From contig QZLA01000384.1 of NCBI GenBank assembly GCA_004796375.1, positions 43,131 to 107,130 on the forward strand: DNA of 64,000 bases, written 5' to 3'. Origin of the DNA: Desulfobacteraceae bacterium (GTDB taxonomy: Bacteria; Desulfobacterota; Desulfobacteria; Desulfobacterales; Desulfobacteraceae). This document shows, piece after piece, positions 26,348 through 34,810 of this stretch; position 1 is the first letter of the stretch, and each line of letters opens with the position of its first letter. The position numbers and the translations under genes are program-made. The notes beneath the pieces are model-generated. The model saw only the letters and a program-made list of their open reading frames with translations, ran no database searches and was not told where the DNA came from.

Positions 26348-26884
26348 GACCATTTCGGTAATTGCTTCAGAAAACATAACACTTTTTTCAAAATGGATTC
26401 TATATTCAAAGGATACCTAACAAAATTTCTATCCGAGTCAATTTCATTATTTTTTATGAGTCGCAGTCAATTAATGGTTAATGGTGCATAACTACTATTG
26501 TGTTTTAAAAATGAAATATAAATGTTTTTGTCTGGGTTTAATTTCCTGAATTTTAATCATTTTAAGAATTGAGTTGGCTCAAATTTCTCGATTTGAAGCA
26601 TAAACAAAAGAGGGAAAATCGTCATAAAGCCTTTGGGGGGTATTGTTTGGTTTCAAGGCATAGCTCCGCTTTTTTGCTTACATGGTTGGGCTTGTATCGC
26701 AAAATGTCATTATTGCTATAATTGTTGTTATGTATAGCTTTGGTGGATGTAAAAATCAATCAGGGAAACCCTGATTTTTATCATGAAATGTTTTCAATTT
26801 TCCTTAAAACATCATATATTGAGAATATAACCCAAAACAGACTGCCTCAAAAGCATATGGTTTTGGGGCGGGAAAGGGGGCGTG
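26348..26884. other. AT-rich intergenic stretch without a recognisable gene
   Basis: About 540 bp of low-GC sequence between attC-like site 3 and the universal stress gene. No frame longer than about 35 codons has a credible start and ribosome-binding site. It contains a terminator-like hairpin at 26757-26780 and a possible TATAAT at 26717. It may be a decayed cassette plus the promoter region of uspA. Confidence 0.5.
26757..26780 (+). terminator. Terminator-like hairpin
   Basis: AATCAGGG and CCCTGATT form an 8-bp stem with an AAA loop, followed by TTTTTA. It is oriented to end plus-strand transcripts entering from the AT-rich region, upstream of the stress-protein gene. The transcript it would terminate is unknown. 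Confidence 0.45.
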
Positions 26885-27307
26885 ATGGAGTTTAAAATCA
26901 TTTTAAACCCTGTGGACGGGTCAGAGCATTCAGAAAACTCAACCCGGTATGCCATTGAACTGGCAAAGCAGTTCAGCGCAAAGGTCATCCTGCTGCACTG
27001 TCACTCACGTTATCCTGCGATTTTGGCGGAGCCGTACTTTCAGCAGGCGGTGAATAAAATTATCAAACATTCAGAAGAACTGGTCGAATCCTATGAGCGG
27101 ATGCTGGACGAAGGTGGTGTTGAATATGACGTCAGGATTCTTGAAGGCCCTCCGGGGCAGAAGATCGCTGACGCCGCCCGTATTGAAAAGGCGGACCTGA
27201 TCGTCATGGGGTCCAGGGGAGTGACAGACTTTGAGGGCCTGCTGCTGGGAAGCGTGGCCCACCAGGTGCTGCACAAGTCGGATTGCCCGGTTTTCATTAC
27301 AAAGTAA
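26885..27307 (+). CDS. Universal stress protein (UspA family)
   Basis: A 140-residue single Usp domain with the ATP-binding signature GSRGVTDFEGLLLGSVAHQV (G-2x-G-9x-G-S type), so it is probably the nucleotide-binding class. It starts ILNPVDGSEHSENSTRYA. The ATG at 26885 is preferred over the GTG one codon upstream. It is followed after 3 bp by the hydroxyacid dehydrogenase gene, implying an operon. Confidence 0.93.
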   Translation: MEFKIILNPVDGSEHSENSTRYAIELAKQFSAKVILLHCHSRYPAILAEPYFQQAVNKIIKHSEELVESYERMLDEGGVEYDVRILEGPPGQKIADAARIEKADLIVMGSRGVTDFEGLLLGSVAHQVLHKSDCPVFITK

Positions 27308-27310
27308 GGT

Positions 27311-28300
27311 ATGAACACAGACATCAAGCGGATTCTGGTTACCCGGGATTTCCCGGACAAAGGTATTGAGCGGTTAAAAGAGAGGGCAGGGTTTAAGGTC
27401 ACGCTTTGGGATCTTGAACGGCCCATGGCCCCCGAAGAACTGGTTGAGGGCGCAAAAAGCCATGATGCACTGCTGTGCACCCTGTCGGACCGGATTGACA
27501 AAGCCTTTCTGGATGCGTGTGCCCATCTTGAGATCATCTCCCAGTATGCCGTGGGATATGACAATATTGATGTGGCATATGCCGATTCCCTGGGGATCCC
27601 TGTGGGCTATACCCCGGATGCCATGACCGAAGCCACGGCTGACATTTCATTCGGCCTGATGATTGCCACGGCCCGGCAGATGTTTTTCATGCATAAGATC
27701 ATTATCGACGGCCAATGGGGGCATTTCAGGCCCAAGGGCAACATGGGGGTGCTGGGCCAGGCGCTTAAGGGCCGGACCCTGGGGATTTACGGCATGGGCC
27801 GGATCGGGCTGTGCATGGCCCAGAGGTGCCATGGTGCTTACGGTATGAGTGTGCTCTACTGGAGCCGGTCGTCCAATGCAGAGGCTGAGAAGACATTGGG
27901 GGCCGTCCGGGTTGAGTTTGACGAATTGCTGGCCCAGAGTGATGTGGTCTCGGCCCATTGTGCGTTAACGCCGGACACCCGCCATGTGTTTAACCGGGCG
28001 GCATTTAAGCGGATGAAACCCACGGGGATTTTTATCAATACGGCCAGGGGGCCGATTCATGATGAGGCTGCCCTGCTGGAGGCCCTTGAAACCGGAGAGA
28101 TCTGGGGGGCCGGGCTGGATGTCACTGATCCCGAGCCCATGGCCAAAGATCATCCATTGTTGTCCATGCCCAATGTATGTGTACTTCCCCATATCGGATC
28201 TGCCACAAAAGAGGCGCGGGAGTTGATGTCGGTCATGGCAGCGGAAAATATCATCCAATTTTATGACACTGGAGAGATCCCCCACCAGGTGTCCGTGTAG
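27311..28300 (+). CDS. D-isomer-specific 2-hydroxyacid dehydrogenase (glyoxylate/hydroxypyruvate reductase type)
   Basis: A 329-residue NAD(P)-dependent dehydrogenase. The Rossmann motif is GRTLGIYGMGRIG. The catalytic Arg lies in INTARGPIHDEAAL, the Glu in GAGLDVTDPEP and the His in LPHIGSATKEAR. It reduces a 2-oxo acid such as glyoxylate or the reverse. It forms a two-gene unit with the upstream universal stress protein. The exact substrate cannot be read from sequence. Confidence 0.92.
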   Translation: MNTDIKRILVTRDFPDKGIERLKERAGFKVTLWDLERPMAPEELVEGAKSHDALLCTLSDRIDKAFLDACAHLEIISQYAVGYDNIDVAYADSLGIPVGYTPDAMTEATADISFGLMIATARQMFFMHKIIIDGQWGHFRPKGNMGVLGQALKGRTLGIYGMGRIGLCMAQRCHGAYGMSVLYWSRSSNAEAEKTLGAVRVEFDELLAQSDVVSAHCALTPDTRHVFNRAAFKRMKPTGIFINTARGPIHDEAALLEALETGEIWGAGLDVTDPEPMAKDHPLLSMPNVCVLPHIGSATKEARELMSVMAAENIIQFYDTGEIPHQVSV

Positions 28301-28369
28301 ACGGCCAGGTTAGGGAGGAGGACCGCCGCAGGGACGGCCCTCCTTGAAAAAAGGCTTATCGATGGGGAG

Positions 28370-28777
28370 TTAAGCCTCTGATTCTGTTTCCTCTCGTTCC
28401 TCGATGACCGCCTTGAGCACGGTCAGGGCGGTGTTGGCAGCGGGTACACCACCGTAAATACTGGTCTGGAAAATCACTTCAGCAATCTCTTCTCTGGTGC
28501 ATCCCACATTGAGGGCCGCATGGATGTGCAGTTTGAGTTCATCCGGCCGGACCAGCACGGTCAGCGCAGCCACGGTAATCAACTGCCGGGTATGGTGGGG
28601 GATTTTCTCCCGGGCATACATCTGGCCGGTGATGTACAACGACATATCCTTGGCCAGATCCTTGTCAAAATACCGCCACAGATTATAGGGTTTTTCTTCA
28701 TCCTTAACGGTTGAAAAGTAAAGCTTGGCGGTTTCCCCGGTCTTCTTGACAATCTCCTTGGGGTCTTTGCTGCTCAT
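28370..28777 (-). CDS. Carboxymuconolactone decarboxylase family protein
   Basis: A 135-residue all-helical protein of the CMD/AhpD-like family. It has KIPHHTRQLITVAALTVLVRPDELKLHIHAALNVGCTREEIAEVI and the GGVPAANTAL end. There is a single cysteine (GCTREE) rather than the CxxC of AhpD, so it matches the gamma-CMD branch. ATG 28777 is chosen because AGGAGGTACC precedes it. It is 17 bp downstream of the acyl-CoA dehydrogenase and probably cotranscribed. Its role in the glutarate operon is unknown. Confidence 0.88.
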   Translation of the reverse strand: MSSKDPKEIVKKTGETAKLYFSTVKDEEKPYNLWRYFDKDLAKDMSLYITGQMYAREKIPHHTRQLITVAALTVLVRPDELKLHIHAALNVGCTREEIAEVIFQTSIYGGVPAANTALTVLKAVIEEREETESEA

Positions 28778-28794
28778 GCGGTACCTCCTTGATC

Positions 28795-29964
28795 TTATCT
28801 GTTGGCTTTCCTGTAACCCAGCTGATCCAGGGCCACAATCCACTTGCAGATATTGGCAGAGCCTTCAACCATGTAATAGGTCGGGGCATCTTTGTAAAAA
28901 CGGGCCACGGGATATTCGGTAGAGTATCCGTATGCGCCCAGGATTCTCATGGCAAAGTTGGAACACTTGGTCACGGTTTCACCCACATGATATTTGGCCA
29001 TGGCCACGTCCAGTCCGTTGTTCAGCTTGCCCTGGTCCTTGTTGTAGGCTGCTTTGTACACCAGCAGGCGGGAGGCTTCGATGTCGGTGGCCATCTGGGC
29101 GATCATGTCCTGGTTCATCTGGAATTCGCCGATTTTCTTGCCGAACTGCTTTCTTTCGTTGCAGTATTTAATAGATTCATCCAGGCATGCCTGGGAAAGT
29201 CCCACACCACCGGCTGCGGCAGACAGGCGGGTCTGGTTCAGGGAGGAGAATACAATTTTGGCACCGTCGCCGGGTTTACCCAGCAGGTTTTCCTTGGGCA
29301 CCTTTACATTGTCCAGGAACACCTCGCCTGTGGGGGAGGAATGGGAACCCAGTTTTTCCAGGGAAGAGGTCTTGATCCCGTCATAGTTCTTGGGCTCGAT
29401 GACAAAGGCGGACAAGCCCTTAGAACCGGCTTCCTTGTCTGTATAGGCATAGTAGATCAGTGCGTCGGCGCAGTCAGCGTTGGAGATCCAGGTTTTGGAT
29501 CCGTTAAGCAGGTAGTGGTCGCCCATGTCTTCGGCCGTGGATCCCATGGCCATGACATCGGATCCGGCATCTGCTTCGGTGATTCCGAAACCGCCCAGGT
29601 ATTCACAGGTACACAGTTTTTCAACATATTTCTGCTTGGCTTCTTCCGTACCGTATTTATAGATGGTGTTGGCACATCCCAGGACTTCCATGTTGACCTG
29701 GACGCGCAGGGCGGAGGATCCCCTGGCGATCTCTTCTGTCACGATCATGGCGGCCAGCCATCCCTCATCCATCTGGGACCCGCCGTATTCCTCGGGAATC
29801 ACTGTGCTGAAAAACCCCATGTCACCCATGGGTTTGAGCACCTCTTCGTGGGGGAGGTAATGATCGGCATCCCATTGATCCGCATTGGGGGTGATCTCTT
29901 TTTTAACAAATTTTCTCACTTCTTTCTGGAGCATGGTCAGCTCGGTGGACAGTTTGAATTGCAT
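28795..29964 (-). CDS. Glutaryl-CoA dehydrogenase, probably non-decarboxylating
   Basis: A 389-residue FAD acyl-CoA dehydrogenase. FAD-binding and acyl-CoA motifs are FGITEADAGSDV, KTWISNADCADAL, RKQFGKKIGEFQ and ILGAYGYSTEYPVAR. The catalytic base is Glu367 in YYMVEGSANI. The residue before it is Val366, where decarboxylating glutaryl-CoA dehydrogenases carry Tyr. Arg87, the ligand for the substrate's distal carboxylate, is kept. This combination matches the glutaconyl-CoA-forming enzyme described from Desulfococcus multivorans (from memory). The start follows AGGAGG. Neighbouring genes for a glutaconate CoA-transferase-like pair and glutaconyl-CoA decarboxylase subunits fit this assignment. 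Confidence 0.88.
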   Translation of the reverse strand: MQFKLSTELTMLQKEVRKFVKKEITPNADQWDADHYLPHEEVLKPMGDMGFFSTVIPEEYGGSQMDEGWLAAMIVTEEIARGSSALRVQVNMEVLGCANTIYKYGTEEAKQKYVEKLCTCEYLGGFGITEADAGSDVMAMGSTAEDMGDHYLLNGSKTWISNADCADALIYYAYTDKEAGSKGLSAFVIEPKNYDGIKTSSLEKLGSHSSPTGEVFLDNVKVPKENLLGKPGDGAKIVFSSLNQTRLSAAAGGVGLSQACLDESIKYCNERKQFGKKIGEFQMNQDMIAQMATDIEASRLLVYKAAYNKDQGKLNNGLDVAMAKYHVGETVTKCSNFAMRILGAYGYSTEYPVARFYKDAPTYYMVEGSANICKWIVALDQLGYRKANR

Positions 29965-29982
29965 GTTGCCTCCTAAACGATT

Positions 29983-30765
29983 TTAAAATTGTCCCGTCTT
30001 GAAACCCAATGCCTTTGAAAAAGCACCGGCCTGTTCGACGAGGATATTGATACAGAATTCAAGGTGATCCTCCTGTTTTATTCTGACTTCAGGAACGGCA
30101 AGGCTCAGGCTTGCCTGGATCAAACCGTCATAATCAAATACAGGAACACTCAGGGATCCCAGTCCAGGTGTTCTTTCCCCAAGGCTGATGGCGTAACCCT
30201 GGGACCGGATACTCTCCAGTTCTTTTTGCAGCCGTTCCGGCTGGGTGATGGTGTTTTCGGTCAACTGTTCCAGGTTGACTTCAGCAAGATAGTTATCGAT
30301 AAAGGCCTGGCTTGAAAAGGCGAGCAGGCATTTGGCCGATGCCCCGGCATACAATGGCGAGCGGTGCCCCACCGGCATGCTGGCCTTGAGGACCATGGGG
30401 GATTCAATGTGGTCGATGCAGATCCTGAAGCTGTCCTCAATCACGTTGAGATGAACCGTTTCCTTGGTTTGCCGGGCCACCTCATTCAGGAAATTTTTCC
30501 CCAGAACAGTCAGGCTGTTGGTGGCGTTCAGGGTCTGGAGAAACCGGTAGAAGATGTTGCCGATGAAATACTGGCGGGTGGCCGGGTCCTGACGCACAAA
30601 ATCATAGGATTTGAGGATCTGGAGGATCCGCTGGACCGTGGCCGGACTGAAACTCAATTCAGCGGACAGTTCCCGGATGCCCCAGTGGGATTTGGCTTCC
30701 TGAAATTTGAGGAGGATTTCAATGGCCTTTTCAATGGAATTGAGTTTTTGGGTGTCTTTGGTCAT
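29983..30765 (-). CDS. IclR-family transcriptional regulator
   Basis: A 260-residue protein. It has an N-terminal winged helix (IEKAIEILLKF, then FSPATVQRILQILKSYDFV) and a C-terminal GAF-like IclR effector domain (about 85-255). It sits between the CoA-transferase genes and the dehydrogenase in the same direction. It is the probable regulator of both arms of the glutarate/glutaconate cluster through the repeated sites at 32551 and 32657. Effector unknown; an acyl-CoA or dicarboxylate is plausible. Confidence 0.92.
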   Translation of the reverse strand: MTKDTQKLNSIEKAIEILLKFQEAKSHWGIRELSAELSFSPATVQRILQILKSYDFVRQDPATRQYFIGNIFYRFLQTLNATNSLTVLGKNFLNEVARQTKETVHLNVIEDSFRICIDHIESPMVLKASMPVGHRSPLYAGASAKCLLAFSSQAFIDNYLAEVNLEQLTENTITQPERLQKELESIRSQGYAISLGERTPGLGSLSVPVFDYDGLIQASLSLAVPEVRIKQEDHLEFCINILVEQAGAFSKALGFKTGQF

Positions 30766-30778
30766 GACGGGCAGATCC

Positions 30779-31543
30779 TTAATTGAGTATCAGTTTTTCA
30801 GGGTCTATGGTTTCTCTCAATACGTTGAGCTCTTCCGGCGTCGGGGGCTTGAACGGCCTGGCCGATGACAGGTCAATATCAAAGCTGATCCGTTCCTGCA
30901 CAGCGTCTGCCGTGATCCCCTCGTAGAGATAATCCAGCTTCATGCGGCGGGTGACCCGGTCAAATCCCAGGATGCCCATATCGGTGATCACCATGGAGGG
31001 CCCTGATCCGGGCAGGCCCGCCTTTTTGCGGCTGTCATACCCATCGAGCCACCCCGGGCTGGTCCGGTAGGACAGGGTGGGAACGAATTTACGTTTTTCA
31101 AGCTTCATGAACACGATGTTGTTGTTGACAAAACAGGCCACATCACAGGCACCGCCGCTGCCGGGAAACCGGGCCGTGGGTGCGTGGTAGTCCCCGATTG
31201 ATGTGGAGTTGAGGTTGCCGTATGGGTCGATCTGGGCGGCGCCCACAATCCCCACAATGTTCTGCCCGGTTTTCCGGTTCTGCATGAAGCCGAACGAGTC
31301 GGCCAGGGAGCAGAACATGGATGCCCGGTGCATGACCCGTGGGTCAGACACGGCCAGGGGCAGGTCCTTGAGACAGGAATCAATGGCTCCGGTTTCAAAA
31401 AAGATCGTGGCGTCAGGCGCATGGATATGCTTGGCCGCCATGGCCGCCACCATGGAGATGCCGGTGCCGCAGAATACAATATCCTGATTTCGGATCTGCC
31501 GGGCCGCTGCAAGGGCCATCATCTCTTTCAGTGTATAGGTCAT
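30779..31543 (-). CDS. CoA-transferase beta subunit (glutaconate CoA-transferase GctB-like)
   Basis: A 254-residue class I CoA-transferase subunit. The catalytic-type glutamate is E50 in TIFFETGAID, the position of the GctB active-site Glu. Other family elements are GIVGAAQIDPYGNLNST, FPGSGGACDVAC and SGPSMVITDMGILGFD. It overlaps the alpha-subunit gene by 4 bp (ATGA). Together they would exchange CoA between acetyl-CoA or another donor and a dicarboxylate such as glutarate or glutaconate. Confidence 0.85.
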   Translation of the reverse strand: MTYTLKEMMALAAARQIRNQDIVFCGTGISMVAAMAAKHIHAPDATIFFETGAIDSCLKDLPLAVSDPRVMHRASMFCSLADSFGFMQNRKTGQNIVGIVGAAQIDPYGNLNSTSIGDYHAPTARFPGSGGACDVACFVNNNIVFMKLEKRKFVPTLSYRTSPGWLDGYDSRKKAGLPGSGPSMVITDMGILGFDRVTRRMKLDYLYEGITADAVQERISFDIDLSSARPFKPPTPEELNVLRETIDPEKLILN

Positions 31544-32523
31544 GCGCCCCGCTTCATCCGGTCCGCATATCCTGTGACCGGGTTGGCACGGATGGATTCG
31601 AGCCGGTTTTGCGCAGCCATGGCCACAAATTCGGCATGATCTGCGGGTGAATGGATATAAGTCTGGAAAAACGGGTCCAGTGTGTCGTCATTTCCGGCGG
31701 CCTGCTGGTATTGTTCGAGAAAAACGGCGTCATAGTCGTATTCATTGAAACAGGCCGTGGGGTAAGCCCCATGGGGAATATGAACCACGGCATCCACGCA
31801 GAATGCCGGGAGATGGTTGGCGCCGGAGTCTTTCCTCAGTTCATTCTCCGATACCAGGTGGTCACAGGTGACAATCACATGGCGGGCAGCCTTGGCCTGG
31901 TCAATGTCCGCAAAGCTCAGCCCCTCAATGCGGGTGCAGCCGGTGGCATCGGCTTTCTGGGCATGGATAATGGTGACATCCGGATGGATGGCCGGTACCA
32001 GCACCAGTTTTTCCGTTTCATGGTCCCTGCTGAACGGGTTATCCATGACCACCAGCTTTTTTGAGGCGAGTTTGGGTTCATCAAGGCGAATCTGGTCTGG
32101 AAACCCCCATTTTTCAACAATGTCAGTGCCCAGGGAGGAATAGGTGGGTAAAAAGGGTACCCCCATGGCGCCGGCCAGGAACCGCAGGGCCATCTGGAAG
32201 TTGGTGTAGTCCTCCACCTGGATGGTCCGCTCCAGGACGGCCCGTTTAAAGCACAAACAGGTCGGGGCAAACCGTCCGTTTCCGGAATAGGCGATCTCCA
32301 GGCGGCTCACACAGCCCGCACCGATCAGCTGGTCCAGGCCCTGGCCGTTGGAATGGGCATAGACGTGGAGATTCCGGATTCCCTGGCGGATGATCTCATG
32401 AACTGCTGCCATGGGATTGCGGTTGATGGTAAACCCGCCTATGGACAGGTGGGCGCCATTGCTGACATATTTTGAAACCGCCTGTTCGATGGAGGTGATT
32501 TTATGGTTTGATGCGTGGTGCAT
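31540..32523 (-). CDS. CoA-transferase alpha subunit (glutaconate CoA-transferase GctA-like)
   Basis: A 327-residue alpha subunit. It contains GAHLSIGGFTINRNPMAAVHEI (CoA-binding glycine loop), AGAMGVPFLPTYSSLGTDI and HAQKADATGCTRIEG, all typical of GctA. It is the first gene of the minus-strand arm of the cluster. A clear sigma-70 promoter and an operator-like repeat sit just upstream at 32551-32612. Substrate assignment rests on the pathway context. Confidence 0.86.
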   Translation of the reverse strand: MHHASNHKITSIEQAVSKYVSNGAHLSIGGFTINRNPMAAVHEIIRQGIRNLHVYAHSNGQGLDQLIGAGCVSRLEIAYSGNGRFAPTCLCFKRAVLERTIQVEDYTNFQMALRFLAGAMGVPFLPTYSSLGTDIVEKWGFPDQIRLDEPKLASKKLVVMDNPFSRDHETEKLVLVPAIHPDVTIIHAQKADATGCTRIEGLSFADIDQAKAARHVIVTCDHLVSENELRKDSGANHLPAFCVDAVVHIPHGAYPTACFNEYDYDAVFLEQYQQAAGNDDTLDPFFQTYIHSPADHAEFVAMAAQNRLESIRANPVTGYADRMKRGA

Positions 32524-32550
32524 GCCCGTGTTTTTTAATTATTTTGTTTT

Positions 32551-32578
32551 ATATGTTAAAACAACGTTTCATTATATG
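32551..32578. promoter_or_regulatory. Operator-like repeat, copy 1 (probable IclR site)
   Basis: ATATGTTAAAACAACGTTTC followed by ATTATATG. It contains the inverted half-sites TTAAAAC and GTTTCAT around a 3-bp centre. It lies 6 bp downstream of the minus-strand -10, near the start of transcription of the CoA-transferase operon. A near-identical copy occurs at 32657. Confidence 0.65.
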
Positions 32579-32584
32579 GGCTAA

Positions 32585-32612
32585 ATTATCCAATTCCGGG
32601 ATTCATTGTCAA
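32585..32612 (-). promoter_or_regulatory. Sigma-70 promoter for the CoA-transferase/IclR/dehydrogenase operon
   Basis: Reading the minus strand: TTGACA (32612-32607), a 16-bp spacer, GATAAT (32590-32585). Operator copy 1 follows directly. Confidence 0.65.
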
Positions 32613-32623
32613 GGAAAAAATAC

Positions 32624-32652
32624 TTGACATTAACAACGAAGTATTTCATTTT
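32624..32652 (+). promoter_or_regulatory. Candidate sigma-70 promoter for the biotin carrier/GcdA/crotonase operon
   Basis: TTGACA at 32624-32629 with a 17-bp spacer to CATTTT at 32647-32652. The -35 is perfect and the -10 is poor, suggesting a regulated or activator-dependent promoter. Operator copy 2 begins 5 bp downstream. Confidence 0.45.
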
Positions 32653-32656
32653 GGGT

Positions 32657-32684
32657 ATATGTTAAAACAGTGTTTCATAATATA
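32657..32684. promoter_or_regulatory. Operator-like repeat, copy 2 (probable IclR site)
   Basis: ATATGTTAAAACAGTGTTTC followed by ATAATATA. It differs from copy 1 at only a few positions and starts exactly 106 bp away. It sits over the probable start of the plus-strand transcript. Confidence 0.65.
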
Positions 32685-32765
32685 AAACAGTTGCGGTGTT
32701 AAAATTCGGTCAAAAAACCATTTCATATAAATGATAAACCATTAATATTATTTTAGGAGGGTACC

Positions 32766-32981
32766 ATGGCAGAAGATGTATTATCCCCACTTGCAGGAAA
32801 GATCATTGCAGTCAATATCGAGCAGGGCGCGGACGTGGAAGAGGATGAAGAGATCCTGATCATAGAAGCGATGAAGATGGAAACCCCGATTTATGCGCCC
32901 TGTGACGGCAAGGTGGCTGAGATCAAGGTCAAAGAGGGCGATGAAGTTGAAGAGGACGATCTGCTGGCTGTTATCGAATAA
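32766..32981 (+). CDS. Biotin carrier protein (acyl-CoA decarboxylase gamma-type subunit)
   Basis: A 71-residue stand-alone biotinyl domain. The biotin lysine is in EAMKMETPI, flanked by the hairpin SPLAGKIIAVNIEQGADV and the matching half DGKVAEIKVKEGDEV. Full GcdC proteins have an Ala/Pro-rich linker before this domain; here it is absent. It would carry CO2 from GcdA. It is the first gene of the plus-strand arm, 30 bp before gcdA, with the start preceded by AGGAGGGT. Confidence 0.93.
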   Translation: MAEDVLSPLAGKIIAVNIEQGADVEEDEEILIIEAMKMETPIYAPCDGKVAEIKVKEGDEVEEDDLLAVIE

Positions 32982-33011
32982 CGCTTTGCCAATCAGGAGC
33001 ACGCAAGAACC

Positions 33012-34745
33012 ATGAGACCATATTTTGAGAAAATGGATCCCTTTGGCAAGGAATTGAAAAAGGGTGAAATCAAACGGACTGAAAAGGATGTTGAAGCGGT
33101 AGCCTCTGCAGAAGCAGAAATTGCAGAAGCGGTACAGGCGGTAAAGGATGCAGGCTTCCCAACGGAAAAGATCAATGCCCGCGGCCAGATGACCGTGTGG
33201 CAGCGGCTGGATTACCTTGTGGATGAAGGAACCTGGCGCCCGCTGCATACCCTGTACAATCCCCTGGACAATGTGGAAGGGACCACCAATGTTATAGACG
33301 GTATCGGCAAGATTTCCGGCAAATGGGCGGTGATCATCGGGTTTGACAACAAGGTCATGGCCGGTGCCTGGCTGCCGGGACAATCGGAAAATATTCTGAG
33401 GGTCACGGATTTGGCCAAACGGTTGAACCTGCCCCTGGTTTGGGTGGTCAACTGCTCCGGGGCCAAACTGCCGGAACAGGAAAAGTTTTATGCCAACCGC
33501 AGGGGGGCAGGGACCCCGTTCTACCGCCATACCGAGCTCGAGCAGCTCGGGATCCCCATCCTGGCGGGTATATATGGGACCAACCCGGCCGGCGGCGGCT
33601 ACCAGAGCATCAGCCCCACCATTTTGTTTGCCCATGAAAACTGCAACATTGCCGTGGGCGGTGCCGGTATTGTATCGGGCATGGCACCCAAAGGTGGATT
33701 TGACCTGGAGATGGCCGAGGCCCTGATCGATAAGGCCAAAACCCACAAGGCCGCCCCTCCGGGAACCGTATCCACCCATTACGATCATACCGGCTTCTTC
33801 CGGTATGTGTTTGAAAAGGAAGAGGAGGTTCTGGACGGGCTCAAGGACTATATGAAGGATATGCCGGCCTATAATCCCAAGTTTTTCCGGGTGGCCGAGC
33901 CCAAAGATCCGGCATTCCCTGTGGACGATGTGGATCGCCTGCTGCCCATCGAACCCAAACGGACCTATAACTTTGATCAGATCCTGGCTCGCCTGGTGGA
34001 CGGCAGCGAGCACACCGAGTTCCGCCCGGATTACGGCCCTGAGGTGTACACGGGCCTGTGCAAGGTGGACGGCTTTCTTGTGGCCTGTATCGGCAACCGC
34101 CAGGGCTATCTGGGCAAAGGGTATCCCGAATATGCGGATTATCCCGGGATCGGCGGCAAACTCTACCGCCAGGGCCTGATCAAGATGAATGAATTTGTCA
34201 CCCTGTGCGGCAGGGACCGGATCCCCATTATCTGGTTCCAGGATACCTCGGGCATCGATGTGGGGGATATTGCTGAAAAGGCTGAACTCTTGGGCCTTGG
34301 CCAGTCCCTGATTTACTCGATCCAGCAGACCGATGTGCCCATGATGCTGACTGTGCTCAGAAAAGGGTCGGCCGCCGCCCACTATGTCATGGGCGGACCC
34401 ACAGCCAACCACCACAATGCATTTACCCTGGGTACGGTGGCTACCGAGATCTACGTCATGCATGGCGAAACCGCTGCAGTGGCTTCCTATGCCAGACGCC
34501 TGGTCAAAGAGCAGGCCGCAGGCAATGACCTGCAGCCGGTGATCGACAACATGAACAAGATTGCCCAGGAATACCACGACAAATCAAGGCCCCTGTTCTG
34601 TGCCAAGACCGGTATGGTGGACGAGATCGTCAACCTCAAGGATCTGCGGTTCTATATGCAGGCCTTTGCCGGTGCCGCATACCAGAATCCGAAATCGATC
34701 TGTCCGCAGCACCAGATGATTTTACCCCGTATTATTAAAGGATAG
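33012..34745 (+). CDS. gcdA: Glutaconyl-CoA decarboxylase alpha subunit (carboxyltransferase)
   Basis: A 577-residue fused carboxyltransferase, close to the 587 residues of Acidaminococcus GcdA. It transfers the carboxyl group of glutaconyl-CoA to biotin, giving crotonyl-CoA. Visible are ARGQMTVWQRLDYLVDEGTW, the oxyanion loops GTNPAGGGYQSIS and GGAGIVSGMAPKGGF, and in the second crotonase-like half IWFQDTSGIDVGD and YVMGGPTANHHNAFTLGT. The carrier gene is immediately upstream. The membrane Na+-pumping beta subunit and delta subunit are not in this window. Either they are elsewhere or the enzyme is coupled differently. Confidence 0.92.
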   Translation: MRPYFEKMDPFGKELKKGEIKRTEKDVEAVASAEAEIAEAVQAVKDAGFPTEKINARGQMTVWQRLDYLVDEGTWRPLHTLYNPLDNVEGTTNVIDGIGKISGKWAVIIGFDNKVMAGAWLPGQSENILRVTDLAKRLNLPLVWVVNCSGAKLPEQEKFYANRRGAGTPFYRHTELEQLGIPILAGIYGTNPAGGGYQSISPTILFAHENCNIAVGGAGIVSGMAPKGGFDLEMAEALIDKAKTHKAAPPGTVSTHYDHTGFFRYVFEKEEEVLDGLKDYMKDMPAYNPKFFRVAEPKDPAFPVDDVDRLLPIEPKRTYNFDQILARLVDGSEHTEFRPDYGPEVYTGLCKVDGFLVACIGNRQGYLGKGYPEYADYPGIGGKLYRQGLIKMNEFVTLCGRDRIPIIWFQDTSGIDVGDIAEKAELLGLGQSLIYSIQQTDVPMMLTVLRKGSAAAHYVMGGPTANHHNAFTLGTVATEIYVMHGETAAVASYARRLVKEQAAGNDLQPVIDNMNKIAQEYHDKSRPLFCAKTGMVDEIVNLKDLRFYMQAFAGAAYQNPKSICPQHQMILPRIIKG

Positions 34746-34810
34746 GGTATGATCTTCAAGCAGCGGCATTGAAGCGGAACAGGTTAACCTGACAACCAAG
34801 GGAGAAACAG

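Noticed and set aside
26264..26491. Plus-strand frame of 75 codons
   Set aside because: It begins inside attC-like site 3 and has no ribosome-binding site. The composition looks random.
28302..28360. Possible terminator between convergent genes
   Set aside because: GGAGGACCG and CGGCCCTCC can pair, but there is no T-run on either strand.
28789..29976. Plus-strand open frame of 395 codons
   Set aside because: It is the complement of the acyl-CoA dehydrogenase gene. It has low-complexity G/F/H-rich translation and no ribosome-binding site.
32781..34577. Minus-strand open frame of 598 codons
   Set aside because: It lies opposite the biotin carrier and gcdA genes, whose families are certain. 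The translation matches no domain.
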